A DNA stretch of 46,908 nt from JBJXDT01 sp046153505. GTDB lineage: Bacteria; Pseudomonadota; Gammaproteobacteria; Burkholderiales; Methylophilaceae. Numbering within the stretch: the stretch's first letter is position 1; each line of letters starts with the position of its first letter. Shown here one piece after another: positions 9,134 through 16,825 of this stretch. The notes under the pieces were generated by a model. That model was not told the origin of the DNA. It saw nothing but the letters and a program-made list of their open reading frames with translations, and ran no database searches. The DNA is taken from NCBI GenBank assembly GCA_046153505.1, contig JBJXDT010000073.1, positions 1 through 46,908 on the forward strand. The letters run 5' to 3'. Made by a program: the position numbers and the translations under genes.

Positions 9134-10233
9134 CGCAGGTTTTTTTTCAGCTTTTTCTTTTTGTATTTTGAGTGCTCAATAGACTTCGAGGGTGCTGCTT
9201 TTGGGTTTGCCGCAATTGCTTCTGTTGGCGCAGTGCCCGTTACAGATGGATTTACCTCGGGTTTAAAGTTGCCCACATCTACGCCTGCGCAATCGACACA
9301 CAAACCTTTGGTGGTGTCGTAGCCTTTAATCGCTTCCAATCCTTTTACACCGGTCATTCTCGTGCTGTCGAGCACAGATTCGCCCATTTTTGCGCCAGTA
9401 ATGTCAGCGCCTGTTAAATCAGCGGCGCTTAAATCGGCACGAAACAAGTCAGCCCCACGCAAGTTTGCGCCTTTTAAATTAGAGAATCTAAAATTAGAGC
9501 GATTAATGTCAGCGTTTTCAAAGTTGGTATTTTCAAAATTGCCACCTACCGAGTCAAAGCGCATTGCGCCCATGGGTTGGTTACCAATATCCAAGCCAAA
9601 ACGGCCTTTGCTGACGTTTGCGCCACTCATGTCTACAGGCCCTAGCGTGCCAATCATGCGTGCGTTGGTGAGATTTGCGCCTTTGAAATTGGTTTTATCA
9701 AAAATCGCTTGAAAGATAATGGCATCTTTTAAATTCGCACCGCTTAAATTAGTGTTTTCTAATCGAGCAAGGTTTAAATAAGCGCGCTCTAAATTGGCGC
9801 CACTTAAGTTTGCACCCCGTAAATAGGCGCCAAAAAAGCTGGTGTTCACCATTTTACAATGTCGCAAATCCAAGCCATCAAATTGCAAATAGCCAACATC
9901 TAGATTGCTTAAATCGCAAGTTTTGCTGTTAATTTGCGCCAACGCCGCTTCTTGACTGATTTTTACACGTTCAACTTCAGTCAGTTTTAGTTTTTCGTAA
10001 TTGGCACTTGCTTTAGCAATCATTTCTTTGGGGTTTTCTAAAAAATTATCTTTGCCTTCTTCAGTGCTAAAGCAATATGTTTTGCCCTCGTATACACTGG
10101 TGATTAAACACTGAGTTCTGAATAAACGACCTTGTGATAAGCTTGAAGTGCAGCTGTCACCAAACTCGCCAGCTAAAGCGAAGTTAGATAATAAAATAAA
10201 AAAAACCACTACCAACCATTTAAAACCGCGCAT
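9130..10233 (-). CDS. Exported pentapeptide-repeat protein with YHS-like N-terminal region
   Basis: Residues 1-21 form a signal peptide ending in ALA. At about 45-75, YEGKTYCFSTEEGKDNFLEN followed by PKEMI resembles a YHS domain (GKxYxFxxxxxxxxFxxNPxxY), but the second cysteine usually seen in metal-binding YHS domains is missing. From about 105 to 285 there are many A(D/N)Lxx pentapeptide repeats (LRGANLSGANL, LRGADLFRADLS), which fold into a right-handed quadrilateral beta helix. A short segment with CVDC follows, then a basic Lys-rich tail (KYKKKKLKKN). The protein is presumably periplasmic. Function is not known; pentapeptide repeats mostly serve as binding scaffolds. It converges on the Crp/Fnr gene. 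Confidence 0.85.
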   Translation of the reverse strand: MRGFKWLVVVFFILLSNFALAGEFGDSCTSSLSQGRLFRTQCLITSVYEGKTYCFSTEEGKDNFLENPKEMIAKASANYEKLKLTEVERVKISQEAALAQINSKTCDLSNLDVGYLQFDGLDLRHCKMVNTSFFGAYLRGANLSGANLERAYLNLARLENTNLSGANLKDAIIFQAIFDKTNFKGANLTNARMIGTLGPVDMSGANVSKGRFGLDIGNQPMGAMRFDSVGGNFENTNFENADINRSNFRFSNLKGANLRGADLFRADLSAADLTGADITGAKMGESVLDSTRMTGVKGLEAIKGYDTTKGLCVDCAGVDVGNFKPEVNPSVTGTAPTEAIAANPKAAPSKSIEHSKYKKKKLKKNLR

Positions 10234-10337
10234 AGACTAATCCTCTTGTAATGTTTTTGATTTCATTTATAGCTTATTTTAGTCGCAGTATCAGTGAAAT
10301 GCATTACAAATTAAGTGACTGAGGTTACATAAGAAGA

Positions 10338-10383
10338 ATATGGTGATGCACATAAGGATATTTTTAAAGGTGCAACACCATAT
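10338..10383. repeat. 13-bp imperfect inverted repeat with 18-nt loop
   Basis: Arms are ATATGGTG-A-TGCAC (10338-10351) and GTGCA-A-CACCATAT (10370-10383): eight plus five pairs with one A/A mismatch. It lies between the pentapeptide gene start and the PEP-CTERM gene end. There is no T-run, so it does not look like an ordinary terminator. Confidence 0.75.
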
Positions 10384-10420
10384 GATTCTGTTTAGACTGT
10401 AATTTTAATTCCAAATTAGA

Positions 10421-10449
10421 AAGCCACCCTATAGTCAATACAAGGTGGC
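10421..10449 (-). terminator. Probable terminator after the PEP-CTERM gene
   Basis: GCCACC (10423-10428) pairs with GGTGGC (10444-10449). On the minus strand the stem is followed by a short T-rich stretch (TTTCTAATTT). It sits about 20 bases downstream of the minus-strand stop at 10468. The T-run is weak. Confidence 0.5.
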
Positions 10450-10467
10450 GAAAATTTCGCGAATTGA

Positions 10468-11115
10468 TTATTCTATTGTTTTGCGACGGGCTGCAAAACC
10501 TGTTAAAACTAAGCCAACCAATAACATGATGTAGGTATTGGCTTCTGGAACAGCTGTAATAATTAGGTTGAAACGATAATTAAAGTTACCAGTCGCTAAC
10601 TCTTGTATCCATAGCGTGTAGTCTCCTGCACCCAAGGGTGAGTTAAAACCACTGGAGCCGTTGCCACTAACCGCCATTGCGTTCAAAATGTTGTTAGATA
10701 AATCTGCTGCACCATAAACTTTGTAGCCTAAAAGACCACTTGCATTGATGGCATTTGGAGGAATAGGTATTGTGCTGCCAGCGGCAAGGCCGATAAAAGA
10801 CCCGTTGCCGCCTACGGTTGTTTGGTTACCTAGGCGGAGTTCTGACCAAACATAGCCCGTTGGCACAATAATGTGCAAATAATCTCTGTCAACAACGCCA
10901 TTAACGGCTCCGATGCGGCCACTAATGATGTTGTTGCCAGACAAACCATTTGCGCCAACTGGGCTATCAGTGAGTGCTAAAAAACTCGGGTTCAATCGGT
11001 CATTAGACAAATCACCATTAATGGCTTCATCATAAGTAGCTGCTTGCGACAATTGAGGGCTGAGCAAATTAACCATTAGCGAGCCAACAAAAACCAATAA
11101 ATTAAGGTGTTTCAT
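10468..11115 (-). CDS. PEP-CTERM sorting-signal protein
   Basis: The 215-residue protein has an N-terminal signal peptide (about 1-25, ending in SQAA). The C-terminus has the PEP-CTERM tripartite signal: VPEANTYIMLL, a hydrophobic segment and a basic AARRK end. This marks the protein for export, then recognition and cleavage by an exosortase. The middle (DLSNDRLNPSFLAL, GNNIISGRIG, DRDYLHIIVPTGYVW) looks like an all-beta extracellular domain of a kind common in PEP-CTERM proteins, without an enzymatic motif. AGGAG lies about 11 bases before the ATG. It starts 19 bases after the DNRLRE gene and is probably co-transcribed with it, although that protein carries a different type of sorting tail. 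Confidence 0.85.
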   Translation of the reverse strand: MKHLNLLVFVGSLMVNLLSPQLSQAATYDEAINGDLSNDRLNPSFLALTDSPVGANGLSGNNIISGRIGAVNGVVDRDYLHIIVPTGYVWSELRLGNQTTVGGNGSFIGLAAGSTIPIPPNAINASGLLGYKVYGAADLSNNILNAMAVSGNGSSGFNSPLGAGDYTLWIQELATGNFNYRFNLIITAVPEANTYIMLLVGLVLTGFAARRKTIE

Positions 11116-11134
11116 GTTGATGTAATCTCCTGTT

Positions 11135-11887
11135 TTAAGCTAAAAAACGTCTACTTGAGTAGATAAAAATCAAAGCAAGTAAAATAGGCACCCACATTGG
11201 TAGTGGCACATCGGTTGCAGAGTTTGCAGCGGGCGTCCAGCTCACAATAAGTTGAGGACGAAATGCCGCGGTTGCATTTTCACGGCTAGCATAAGCCTTT
11301 GCGCTAGCATCGCCAATAAGCGTCCAACCATAATTATTGTTAGGCTGAATTACCCAGTTTTGCACATCTGTCAACAAGCCAGCACTACTTATGTCGTGGG
11401 TCACACCCTGCAACCCAGGGATAGATTTGCTTGCACTAACAATAGGAGAAAAATCGCCACCTTGTGTATCCCATAATTGCAATAAACCAAAGAATCGGTA
11501 TTTCCAAGTCGCGTCATTGGCAAGGGCTTGATCTCCAGCACCACCAAAGGAGGTGGAAAGGTCTTCACCCCAACTATTGAGGGTTTTATGCAAGCTAACA
11601 GTCATCGTATCGGAATGACCGCGGATAAAGGTAAGCTTTAAAATAGCAGAATCAATATTAGCTGTTGCAGGTATTGCACTTAAATCAAATCGCAACAAAG
11701 CACGCCGCTCGCCTGCGCGTTGTGTAAAGCCGACGTAAATAGAATCAGCTCCACCATTTGCTAAATCTTGGTTATTAAAATTTTCGATTAAAGTCACATC
11801 ACTTACAGCAGTAAATGTTGTAGTTTGCGCATATACATTTGAGAAAATCAAACTCATTACCACAAAAATATACTTTAGAATGTGCAT
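11135..11887 (-). CDS. DNRLRE-domain exported protein with VPLPxW C-terminal sorting tail
   Basis: The 250-residue protein begins with a signal peptide (1-20, ending in VYA). The body matches the DNRLRE type of beta-sandwich: RRALLRFDLSAIPATANIDS near the start and YGWTLIGD...SREN...RPQL near the end. The C-terminus reads DVPLPMWVPILLALIFIYSSRR, that is a Pro-rich motif with Trp, a transmembrane helix and a basic end. This resembles the IPTL-CTERM class sorted by exosortase H rather than PEP-CTERM. The same VPLPxW motif ends the protease at 35867-38038, which is encoded beside an XrtH-like gene. AAGGGG lies just before the ATG. Confidence 0.8.
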   Translation of the reverse strand: MHILKYIFVVMSLIFSNVYAQTTTFTAVSDVTLIENFNNQDLANGGADSIYVGFTQRAGERRALLRFDLSAIPATANIDSAILKLTFIRGHSDTMTVSLHKTLNSWGEDLSTSFGGAGDQALANDATWKYRFFGLLQLWDTQGGDFSPIVSASKSIPGLQGVTHDISSAGLLTDVQNWVIQPNNNYGWTLIGDASAKAYASRENATAAFRPQLIVSWTPAANSATDVPLPMWVPILLALIFIYSSRRFLA

Positions 11888-11910
11888 TCTGGCCCCTTAA
11901 TAAACAGACA

Positions 11911-11946
11911 AAAAAGGTGGGATAACTTGCGTCGCCCCACCTTTTT
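11911..11946. terminator. Strong, possibly bidirectional terminator
   Basis: AAAAAGGTGGG (11911-11921) pairs perfectly with CCCACCTTTTT (11936-11946) around a 14-base loop. On the minus strand the stem ends in a T-run, terminating the PhoX-like gene that ends at 11972. Confidence 0.85.
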
Positions 11947-11971
11947 GCCCAACTTTATTTAAAGCTTATTA

Positions 11972-13564
11972 CTATTTTTTACTGTTGCGACGTCTTGCTA
12001 CAAAGCCCATTAAACCTAGACCAGTTAACATCATGCTGTAAGTATCAGCTTCTGGCACAGCAGCAACTGATGTTTGCATAAGCAGTTGACCACCTTCAAC
12101 AAGCGTCGTTGCATTAACACCTGTGGCAGCAGCGTGATTTTGCATTACAATCAACTGATGAAGTTTACCGTCGTTATACATACTGCTTACATCGATAATG
12201 CCAGAGGTTTCTTCATCTTGTGTCAAGAAAGTAGTGCCAGGATTTTGAAATACACCACCTACAACATCACCAAAACGCGTAACATCAGATTTAGCATCTA
12301 ATGTAAGCGTGTCAGTTGCTAAATTATATTTCCATACTTTACCGTTGTGTGCTGCATTGCCTGTATCTTCAAGCAATGAAAGTGTGCCATCTGAGTTAAA
12401 GCTTAAATTATCTAACATAATTTGACCTTCAGTACCGTCCAACAAAGTATCAATCGTGCCGCCAAGTGTAGGGTCGCTAATGTCTGCAAAAGTCATTTTG
12501 TATAAACGTGAACGACCGACTTGTGTGCCGCCTGTGAGTTCAGTAGTATCAATACGGTCTGTGGTTACAAACACGTATTCGTTATCGCTTATCCAAGCGC
12601 CATCTTCTGGGCGTGAAAAGGCAGTAGCCGCATTAGTTGTTAAACTAAACGCCGTGCCATTAGCAATAGTGCTTGGCGATGCACCAGCTGCAGTGTTAGT
12701 GCGCTCTGCAGTAACACCAGCTACGTTTACATAATAAGTAGTGCCGTTATTTAAACCTGCTTTTTCAGCATCGGTACCTGTAGCTTGTTTAGTACCCACA
12801 TAAACTGCAACTGCGCCATTTACATTCGTGCCACCGACGTTGGCATTGCCATCAGATTGACCAACAACAACAGTTTTATCTTGAACTTTGGCGTTGGCAG
12901 CTAAGTTTTCCCAGCTCGCAGCACCGAAAGCACTCAATACATAGCTCGTTCCCGCATTTGATCCGTCCGCTGTGTGAGCAAGTGCACGACTTCCGATTGA
13001 GCCAAAAGGTACAGGACTGCCTGCTGATGATTCTTCACCGTTCATGAATAAACGGGTTTGTGTGCCAAGCCCAGAAACTGGATTATAAAATGCTGTTGCA
13101 GCAGGAAGGTCTGCTGAGCAAAAGCGTGAAAATGCTAAGCTACCAGTGTAAGCGCTACCATTTGCATTTTTTACAGAGGTCATTAAATCTTGGCCAGAGG
13201 TCACTGCTAATGTAGTTTTGTTAATCACCCATTTTGAAACATAAGCACCAGCAGCGCCATGCGCGCGCACTGTACCTAGTGGAGTGTTTGGCACACCTGC
13301 TACAGTAGCTGTACCAATTTCGTGGTTCATTAATAAGGTGAAAGTACCATCGTTATTGTCGTATGCGCCCAAACCATCTGGAATGCCACCCATTAAATAG
13401 CCGCCTACTGAATCACCAGTAGTTAGAATAGAAGTGTAATCCAACCCTGTTGCTACAGCAGTTAAATAAGGTGTAGTAGTAGTGCTTGGTCCAGTCGTCG
13501 GTGCAGCATAAGCTTGGCTAGCGCATGCAAGTGCAACTGCAATACAAATTTTCTTTAAAGCCAT
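11972..13564 (-). CDS. PhoX-like (DUF839-type) PEP-CTERM protein
   Basis: The 530-residue protein has a signal peptide (1-20, ending in AYA) and a C-terminal PEP-CTERM signal (VPEADTYSMMLTG, hydrophobic segment, ARRR). The body resembles the PhoX/DUF839 propeller family: DNNDGTFTLLMNHEIG, RFCSADLP, FMNGEES, EDGAWIS, GRSRLYKM and DNLSFNSDGTLSLLEDTG followed by GKVWKYNL. PhoX proteins are calcium-dependent phosphatases, but I cannot verify the catalytic ligands here, so phosphatase activity is only a possibility. A good ribosome binding site (GGAAGGG) precedes the ATG. The gene is monocistronic, with its own terminator. An exosortase for this signal must lie elsewhere in the genome. Confidence 0.75.
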   Translation of the reverse strand: MALKKICIAVALACASQAYAAPTTGPSTTTTPYLTAVATGLDYTSILTTGDSVGGYLMGGIPDGLGAYDNNDGTFTLLMNHEIGTATVAGVPNTPLGTVRAHGAAGAYVSKWVINKTTLAVTSGQDLMTSVKNANGSAYTGSLAFSRFCSADLPAATAFYNPVSGLGTQTRLFMNGEESSAGSPVPFGSIGSRALAHTADGSNAGTSYVLSAFGAASWENLAANAKVQDKTVVVGQSDGNANVGGTNVNGAVAVYVGTKQATGTDAEKAGLNNGTTYYVNVAGVTAERTNTAAGASPSTIANGTAFSLTTNAATAFSRPEDGAWISDNEYVFVTTDRIDTTELTGGTQVGRSRLYKMTFADISDPTLGGTIDTLLDGTEGQIMLDNLSFNSDGTLSLLEDTGNAAHNGKVWKYNLATDTLTLDAKSDVTRFGDVVGGVFQNPGTTFLTQDEETSGIIDVSSMYNDGKLHQLIVMQNHAAATGVNATTLVEGGQLLMQTSVAAVPEADTYSMMLTGLGLMGFVARRRNSKK

Positions 13565-13926
13565 GGTAATCCCTTCCTTGGTTATGTAGTTAAGTGTAAA
13601 TATTGCTGAAAATATAATCGTTCTTATTCACTTTTATATTAGTAACCAATTTACTGTTGAAATGTGACAGGCTAGACAGATTGCAATAGTTCTTTAAGGC
13701 TATGCCTAAAGGGCTATTTTTGTAGCGTTTTTGTCATGTATTTGAAGCAATGTCATTTAGGGGATTGGTTTGCATTCAAGACAAAATTAGAGTGAATGTT
13801 CTAATCTAAGTAAAATCATGAATCGAACCTAAGTAATCAATTTCACGTCGGCTATTTTAACTTCACTACGTTTAATGCTCATCTGCGAAACAAAAAGCGG
13901 ATATAACTCAAAAGAGGAGATTTAAA
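13565..13926. other. 362-base intergenic region between divergent genes
   Basis: No gene is seen here. It carries the upstream regions of the PhoX-like gene (minus) and the glycine-zipper gene (plus). A TATATT box lies about 50 bases upstream of the minus gene. A bulged inverted repeat CTTTA-A-GGC/GCC-TAAAG lies at 13692-13711. Two TGTCAT hexamers (13732 and 13751) are 19 bases apart, which does not fit the 11-base period of a Pho box. Confidence 0.5.
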
Positions 13927-14550
13927 GTGAAAAAAGCATTATTAGTTGGTTTAGTGTTAGCAAGTACATCAGTAACTGCATTTGCAGATGATGACTATGA
14001 CGACCGTGGTCGTGTGATATCAGTAACGCAGCAATTCCAGCGCGTGAACAATCCACGTCAGGAATGTCGCACTGAGATTCAACGTGAAAGTTATTACGAG
14101 CCACGTGAGCGTTCTTTAGGTGGCGCGATTATTGGCGGTCTAGCTGGTGGTTTGTTAGGCCATACAGTAGGTCGCGGTAACGGCAAAGTGGCTGCTGCTG
14201 CTGTTGGTGCGGGTGTTGGTGCTATCGTGGGCGACCGTGTAGATAATGACCGATATCAACGAGGTGGTTATGAGCGCGTAAGTGAGCGTCCAGTTGAGCG
14301 CTGTGTAAGTGTAGATAACTGGCAGCAAGTTCCGGCTGGCTTCTTGGTGAACTATGAATACAATGGTCGCCAATACTCAACCGTAACAGATCGTGACCCA
14401 GGTCGTTATATTCCGTTGCACGTGAATGTTCGCCCTAATGGTTATGTGTCAGATGTGAGCTATGCACAGCCACAGTATCAACAAGGTGGTTACGATGATG
14501 ATAGAAATTGGAAACATCGTAGACACGGTCGTGAACACGGTTACTGGTAA
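13927..14550 (+). CDS. Glycine-zipper 2TM-domain exported protein
   Basis: The 207-residue product starts with GTG, chosen because AGAGGAGA lies just upstream and a signal peptide follows directly (1-20, ending in AFA). A glycine zipper at about 63-103 (GGAIIGGLAGGLLGHTVG, then AAVGAGVGAIVGD) is the 17-kDa-surface-antigen/2TM type that inserts in membranes. Around it are the pattern ECRTEIQRE and a C-terminal half with VERCVSVDNW and NYEYNGRQYSTVTDRDPG, which is common in this family of outer-membrane or periplasmic proteins. The tail is rich in Asp, Arg and His (DDDRNWKHRRHGREHG). The exact role is unknown; some relatives are linked to envelope stress. It is followed by a terminator, so probably monocistronic. 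Confidence 0.8.
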   Translation: MKKALLVGLVLASTSVTAFADDDYDDRGRVISVTQQFQRVNNPRQECRTEIQRESYYEPRERSLGGAIIGGLAGGLLGHTVGRGNGKVAAAAVGAGVGAIVGDRVDNDRYQRGGYERVSERPVERCVSVDNWQQVPAGFLVNYEYNGRQYSTVTDRDPGRYIPLHVNVRPNGYVSDVSYAQPQYQQGGYDDDRNWKHRRHGREHGYW

Positions 14551-14567
14551 TTTGTAGTAAGCAAGTC

Positions 14568-14600
14568 AAAAACCGCCTTGGGAAACCGAGGCGGTTTTTT
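14568..14600 (+). terminator. Rho-independent terminator with GAAA tetraloop
   Basis: CCGCCTTGG and CCGAGGCGG form a nine-pair stem (one T-G pair) closed by a GAAA loop, followed by TTTTTT. It starts 18 bases after the stop of the glycine-zipper gene. Confidence 0.92.
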
Positions 14601-14619
14601 TATTGCTGTGCCATTGTTT

Positions 14620-14628
14620 TGCTATAAT
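14620..14628 (+). promoter_or_regulatory. Extended -10 promoter before the RpfE-like gene
   Basis: TGCTATAAT is a perfect extended -10 element. No -35 is evident. The GTG start at 14637 is only eight bases after it, so transcription would begin at or next to the start codon. Confidence 0.55.
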
Positions 14629-14636
14629 TGGCTATC

Positions 14637-15125
14637 GTGCCATTCCAATTCCTCTCTCGTTTATTTGCAAAAACGCCCAACGCTGCAATAGCTTATAAGC
14701 AAGCGGGAGGCATGGCGCAACACGCGTTTTGGCTATTTGCCGCGCCCGTGCATATGCAACTTGGCCGCGAAAGTTACTTTCTCACAAATCCCGCACCGAT
14801 GATGGTTCCCAGAGTAGATGCGGAAAGCATTATGTCGAGCTTAAATCAGCATTTTTTCGAGCTGGGCTATCACTTTTACTTACAAAATGACGCTTGGTTT
14901 TTGGGCTTGGATGCCGACCCAAAAATCATCACCATACCTATTGAAAAAGTTACCAATCAAGACGTTGCGCCTTATTTGCCGCGCGGCGAGGGCGCTTTGG
15001 CGTGGGCGAGTTTACAGAACGAAATTCAAATGCTGTTGTTTAGCCAGACAGTGAACGTGGTGCGAGAAAGCAAAGGCTTGCCAATTATCAATAGTTTGTG
15101 GTGTTACGGATTGGCTGCTTCGTGA
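14637..15125 (+). CDS. Short RpfE-like protein
   Basis: The 162-residue product matches the central part of beta/gamma-proteobacterial proteins annotated as RpfE-type regulatory or phosphoglycerate-mutase-like: an AxPVHMQLGRES block, an NQHFFELGYHFY helix, WFLGLDADPKI, YLPRGEGALAWASLQNEIQM, and an ending NVVRESKGLPIINSLWCYG. As I recall the family, members are about 300 residues or more, so this copy is short at both ends. Its role is unknown. I chose GTG at 14637 because the alternative TTG at 14628 overlaps a good -10 box; no ribosome binding site is visible for either. Its TGA overlaps the GTG start of recJ, a neighbour often seen with this family. Confidence 0.6.
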   Translation: MPFQFLSRLFAKTPNAAIAYKQAGGMAQHAFWLFAAPVHMQLGRESYFLTNPAPMMVPRVDAESIMSSLNQHFFELGYHFYLQNDAWFLGLDADPKIITIPIEKVTNQDVAPYLPRGEGALAWASLQNEIQMLLFSQTVNVVRESKGLPIINSLWCYGLAAS

Positions 15126-16810
15126 AAATTATTCAAAGAACAATCAATTTAGAAGCACAAAAAAGTCTTGAAGCAGCAGGCATGACGCCGCTACTAGCAA
15201 AGCTGTATGCGGCACGTGGAGTGGTAAATTTTAAAGAGCTAGATATCAGTTTAAATAAGCTTATTCCGCCAGAACAACTCACCAACAACCAAAACATGGC
15301 AAAGCTGCTAGCAGACGCCATTGTGGGGAAACAGAAATTACTTGTTGTGGGAGATTACGATGCTGATGGTGCCACAGCAACCGCCGTGGCAGTTAAAGGG
15401 TTGCTTAGCATGGGTGCTATTGTAGATTTTCTCGTGCCAAATCGCTTTGAATATGGCTACGGTTTAACGCCAGAAATCGTAAAGCTCGCGGCACTAAGCA
15501 AGCCCGATATAATTATTACCGTCGACAACGGCATTGCCAGTGTCGATGGTGTGGCGGCGGCCAATAAATTGGGTATTCAAGTGTTGATTACTGACCACCA
15601 CTTGCCGAGCGATGTCGCACCGCAAGCCGCTTGCATTGTGAACCCTAACCAAAAAAATTGTGATTTCCCTAGCAAAAATCTCGCAGGTGTAGGCGTAATG
15701 TTTTACGTATTACTAGGTTTACGAGCAGAGCTACGCGCTCGCGGTGCATTTGCTGAAAAACAAGAGCCCAATTTAACCGAGCTGCTCGATTTAGTCGCGC
15801 TGGGCACGGTGGCAGACTTAGTAAAGCTCGATGCCAATAACCGTATATTGGTTGAACAAGGTTTACGTAGGATTAGAGCAGGCGCTTGTTGTGAGGGCAT
15901 TAAAGCGTTGTTAAGAGTTGCTGGGCGTGATCTCAAACAATCCAACGCGCAAGATTTAGGTTTTTACATTGGACCAAGGCTCAATGCCGCTGGCAGGCTA
16001 GACGATATGCGGCTTGGCATTCAATGTTTACTGGCTGAAACGCCACTTGATGCGCAAAAAATCGCACAAACCTTGCACGAACTTAATGCAGAAAGGCGTA
16101 ATATCGAGGCCGATATGCAAGATGGCGCGCTAGCTATTCTAGATACCATTCAAGTCGAAAATCAATTTAGCATCAGCTTGTTTGAGCCAAGCTGGCATCA
16201 AGGCGTAGTGGGCATTCTGGCCTCGCGCATTAAAGAGCGATATCACCGCCCCGTCATTGCATTTGCAGAAGCAGGAGGTGAGATTTTGAAAGGTTCTGGC
16301 CGTTCTATTGCGGGTCTTCACTTGCGTGATGCCTTGGATCTGGTCACTAAGCGGCATCCGAGTTTGATTGTTAAATTTGGCGGTCACGCCATGGCGGCGG
16401 GGTTGAGCATCAAACAAGCAGATTTTTTAGCGTTTCAACAAGCGTTTGAAAACGTGGTGAGCGATCTGCTTAGCCCTGCCGATTTGCAAGCGGTGATTGA
16501 AACGGACGGTAGTTTGGAGACAAACAACATGAGCTTGGGAGCCGCGCAGTTATTAGCTTCTAGTGTATGGGGTCAAGGCTTCGCGCCGCCATTGTTTGCA
16601 GATAACTTTACTCTGGTGAATCAACGTATTGTCGGTGAAAAACATTTAAAGTTGTTGTTAGAACGACAAGGTAAGCGTTTTGAAGCGATTTTTTTCGGCC
16701 AAACCGAATCTTTACCAGAGCAAATTCATGCTGTGTATCAATTACAAACCAATACTTACAATGGCATGCAATCATTACAGTTGCAGGTACTCAATACCAC
16801 TGCGGCTTAA
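15122..16810 (+). CDS. recJ: Single-stranded-DNA-specific exonuclease RecJ
   Basis: RecJ degrades single-stranded DNA 5' to 3' in recombination and mismatch repair. The 562-residue protein has the DHH-family motifs: GDYDADGATA, DNGIAS, TDHHLP (the DHH triad) and LVALGTVADLV. The DHHA1 domain shows FGGHAMAAGL, and a C-terminal OB-like domain follows. GTG at 15122 is preferred because it overlaps the preceding TGA as GTGA and the protein then begins KIIQRTIN; a GTG at 15098 would only add eight residues and overlap the upstream gene. Confidence 0.95.
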   Translation: MKIIQRTINLEAQKSLEAAGMTPLLAKLYAARGVVNFKELDISLNKLIPPEQLTNNQNMAKLLADAIVGKQKLLVVGDYDADGATATAVAVKGLLSMGAIVDFLVPNRFEYGYGLTPEIVKLAALSKPDIIITVDNGIASVDGVAAANKLGIQVLITDHHLPSDVAPQAACIVNPNQKNCDFPSKNLAGVGVMFYVLLGLRAELRARGAFAEKQEPNLTELLDLVALGTVADLVKLDANNRILVEQGLRRIRAGACCEGIKALLRVAGRDLKQSNAQDLGFYIGPRLNAAGRLDDMRLGIQCLLAETPLDAQKIAQTLHELNAERRNIEADMQDGALAILDTIQVENQFSISLFEPSWHQGVVGILASRIKERYHRPVIAFAEAGGEILKGSGRSIAGLHLRDALDLVTKRHPSLIVKFGGHAMAAGLSIKQADFLAFQQAFENVVSDLLSPADLQAVIETDGSLETNNMSLGAAQLLASSVWGQGFAPPLFADNFTLVNQRIVGEKHLKLLLERQGKRFEAIFFGQTESLPEQIHAVYQLQTNTYNGMQSLQLQVLNTTAA

Positions 16811-16812
16811 GC

Positions 16813-16818
16813 TATAAT
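16813..16818 (+). promoter_or_regulatory. Consensus -10 box TATAAT directly before tpiA
   Basis: TATAAT ends seven bases before the ATG at 16826. The expected transcription start is at or just before that ATG. No good -35 is seen at 16-18 bases. Confidence 0.45.
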
Positions 16819-16825
16819 GCGCTAT

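Noticed and set aside
10234..10467. Mobile element in the intergenic dyad region
   Set aside because: There is no transposase, no target duplication and no second copy in the window.
13732..13756. Two TGTCAT repeats as a Pho box for the PhoX-like gene
   Set aside because: The repeats are 19 bases apart, not 11, and lie on the strand facing away from that gene. A lone CTGTCAC on the minus strand has no partner.
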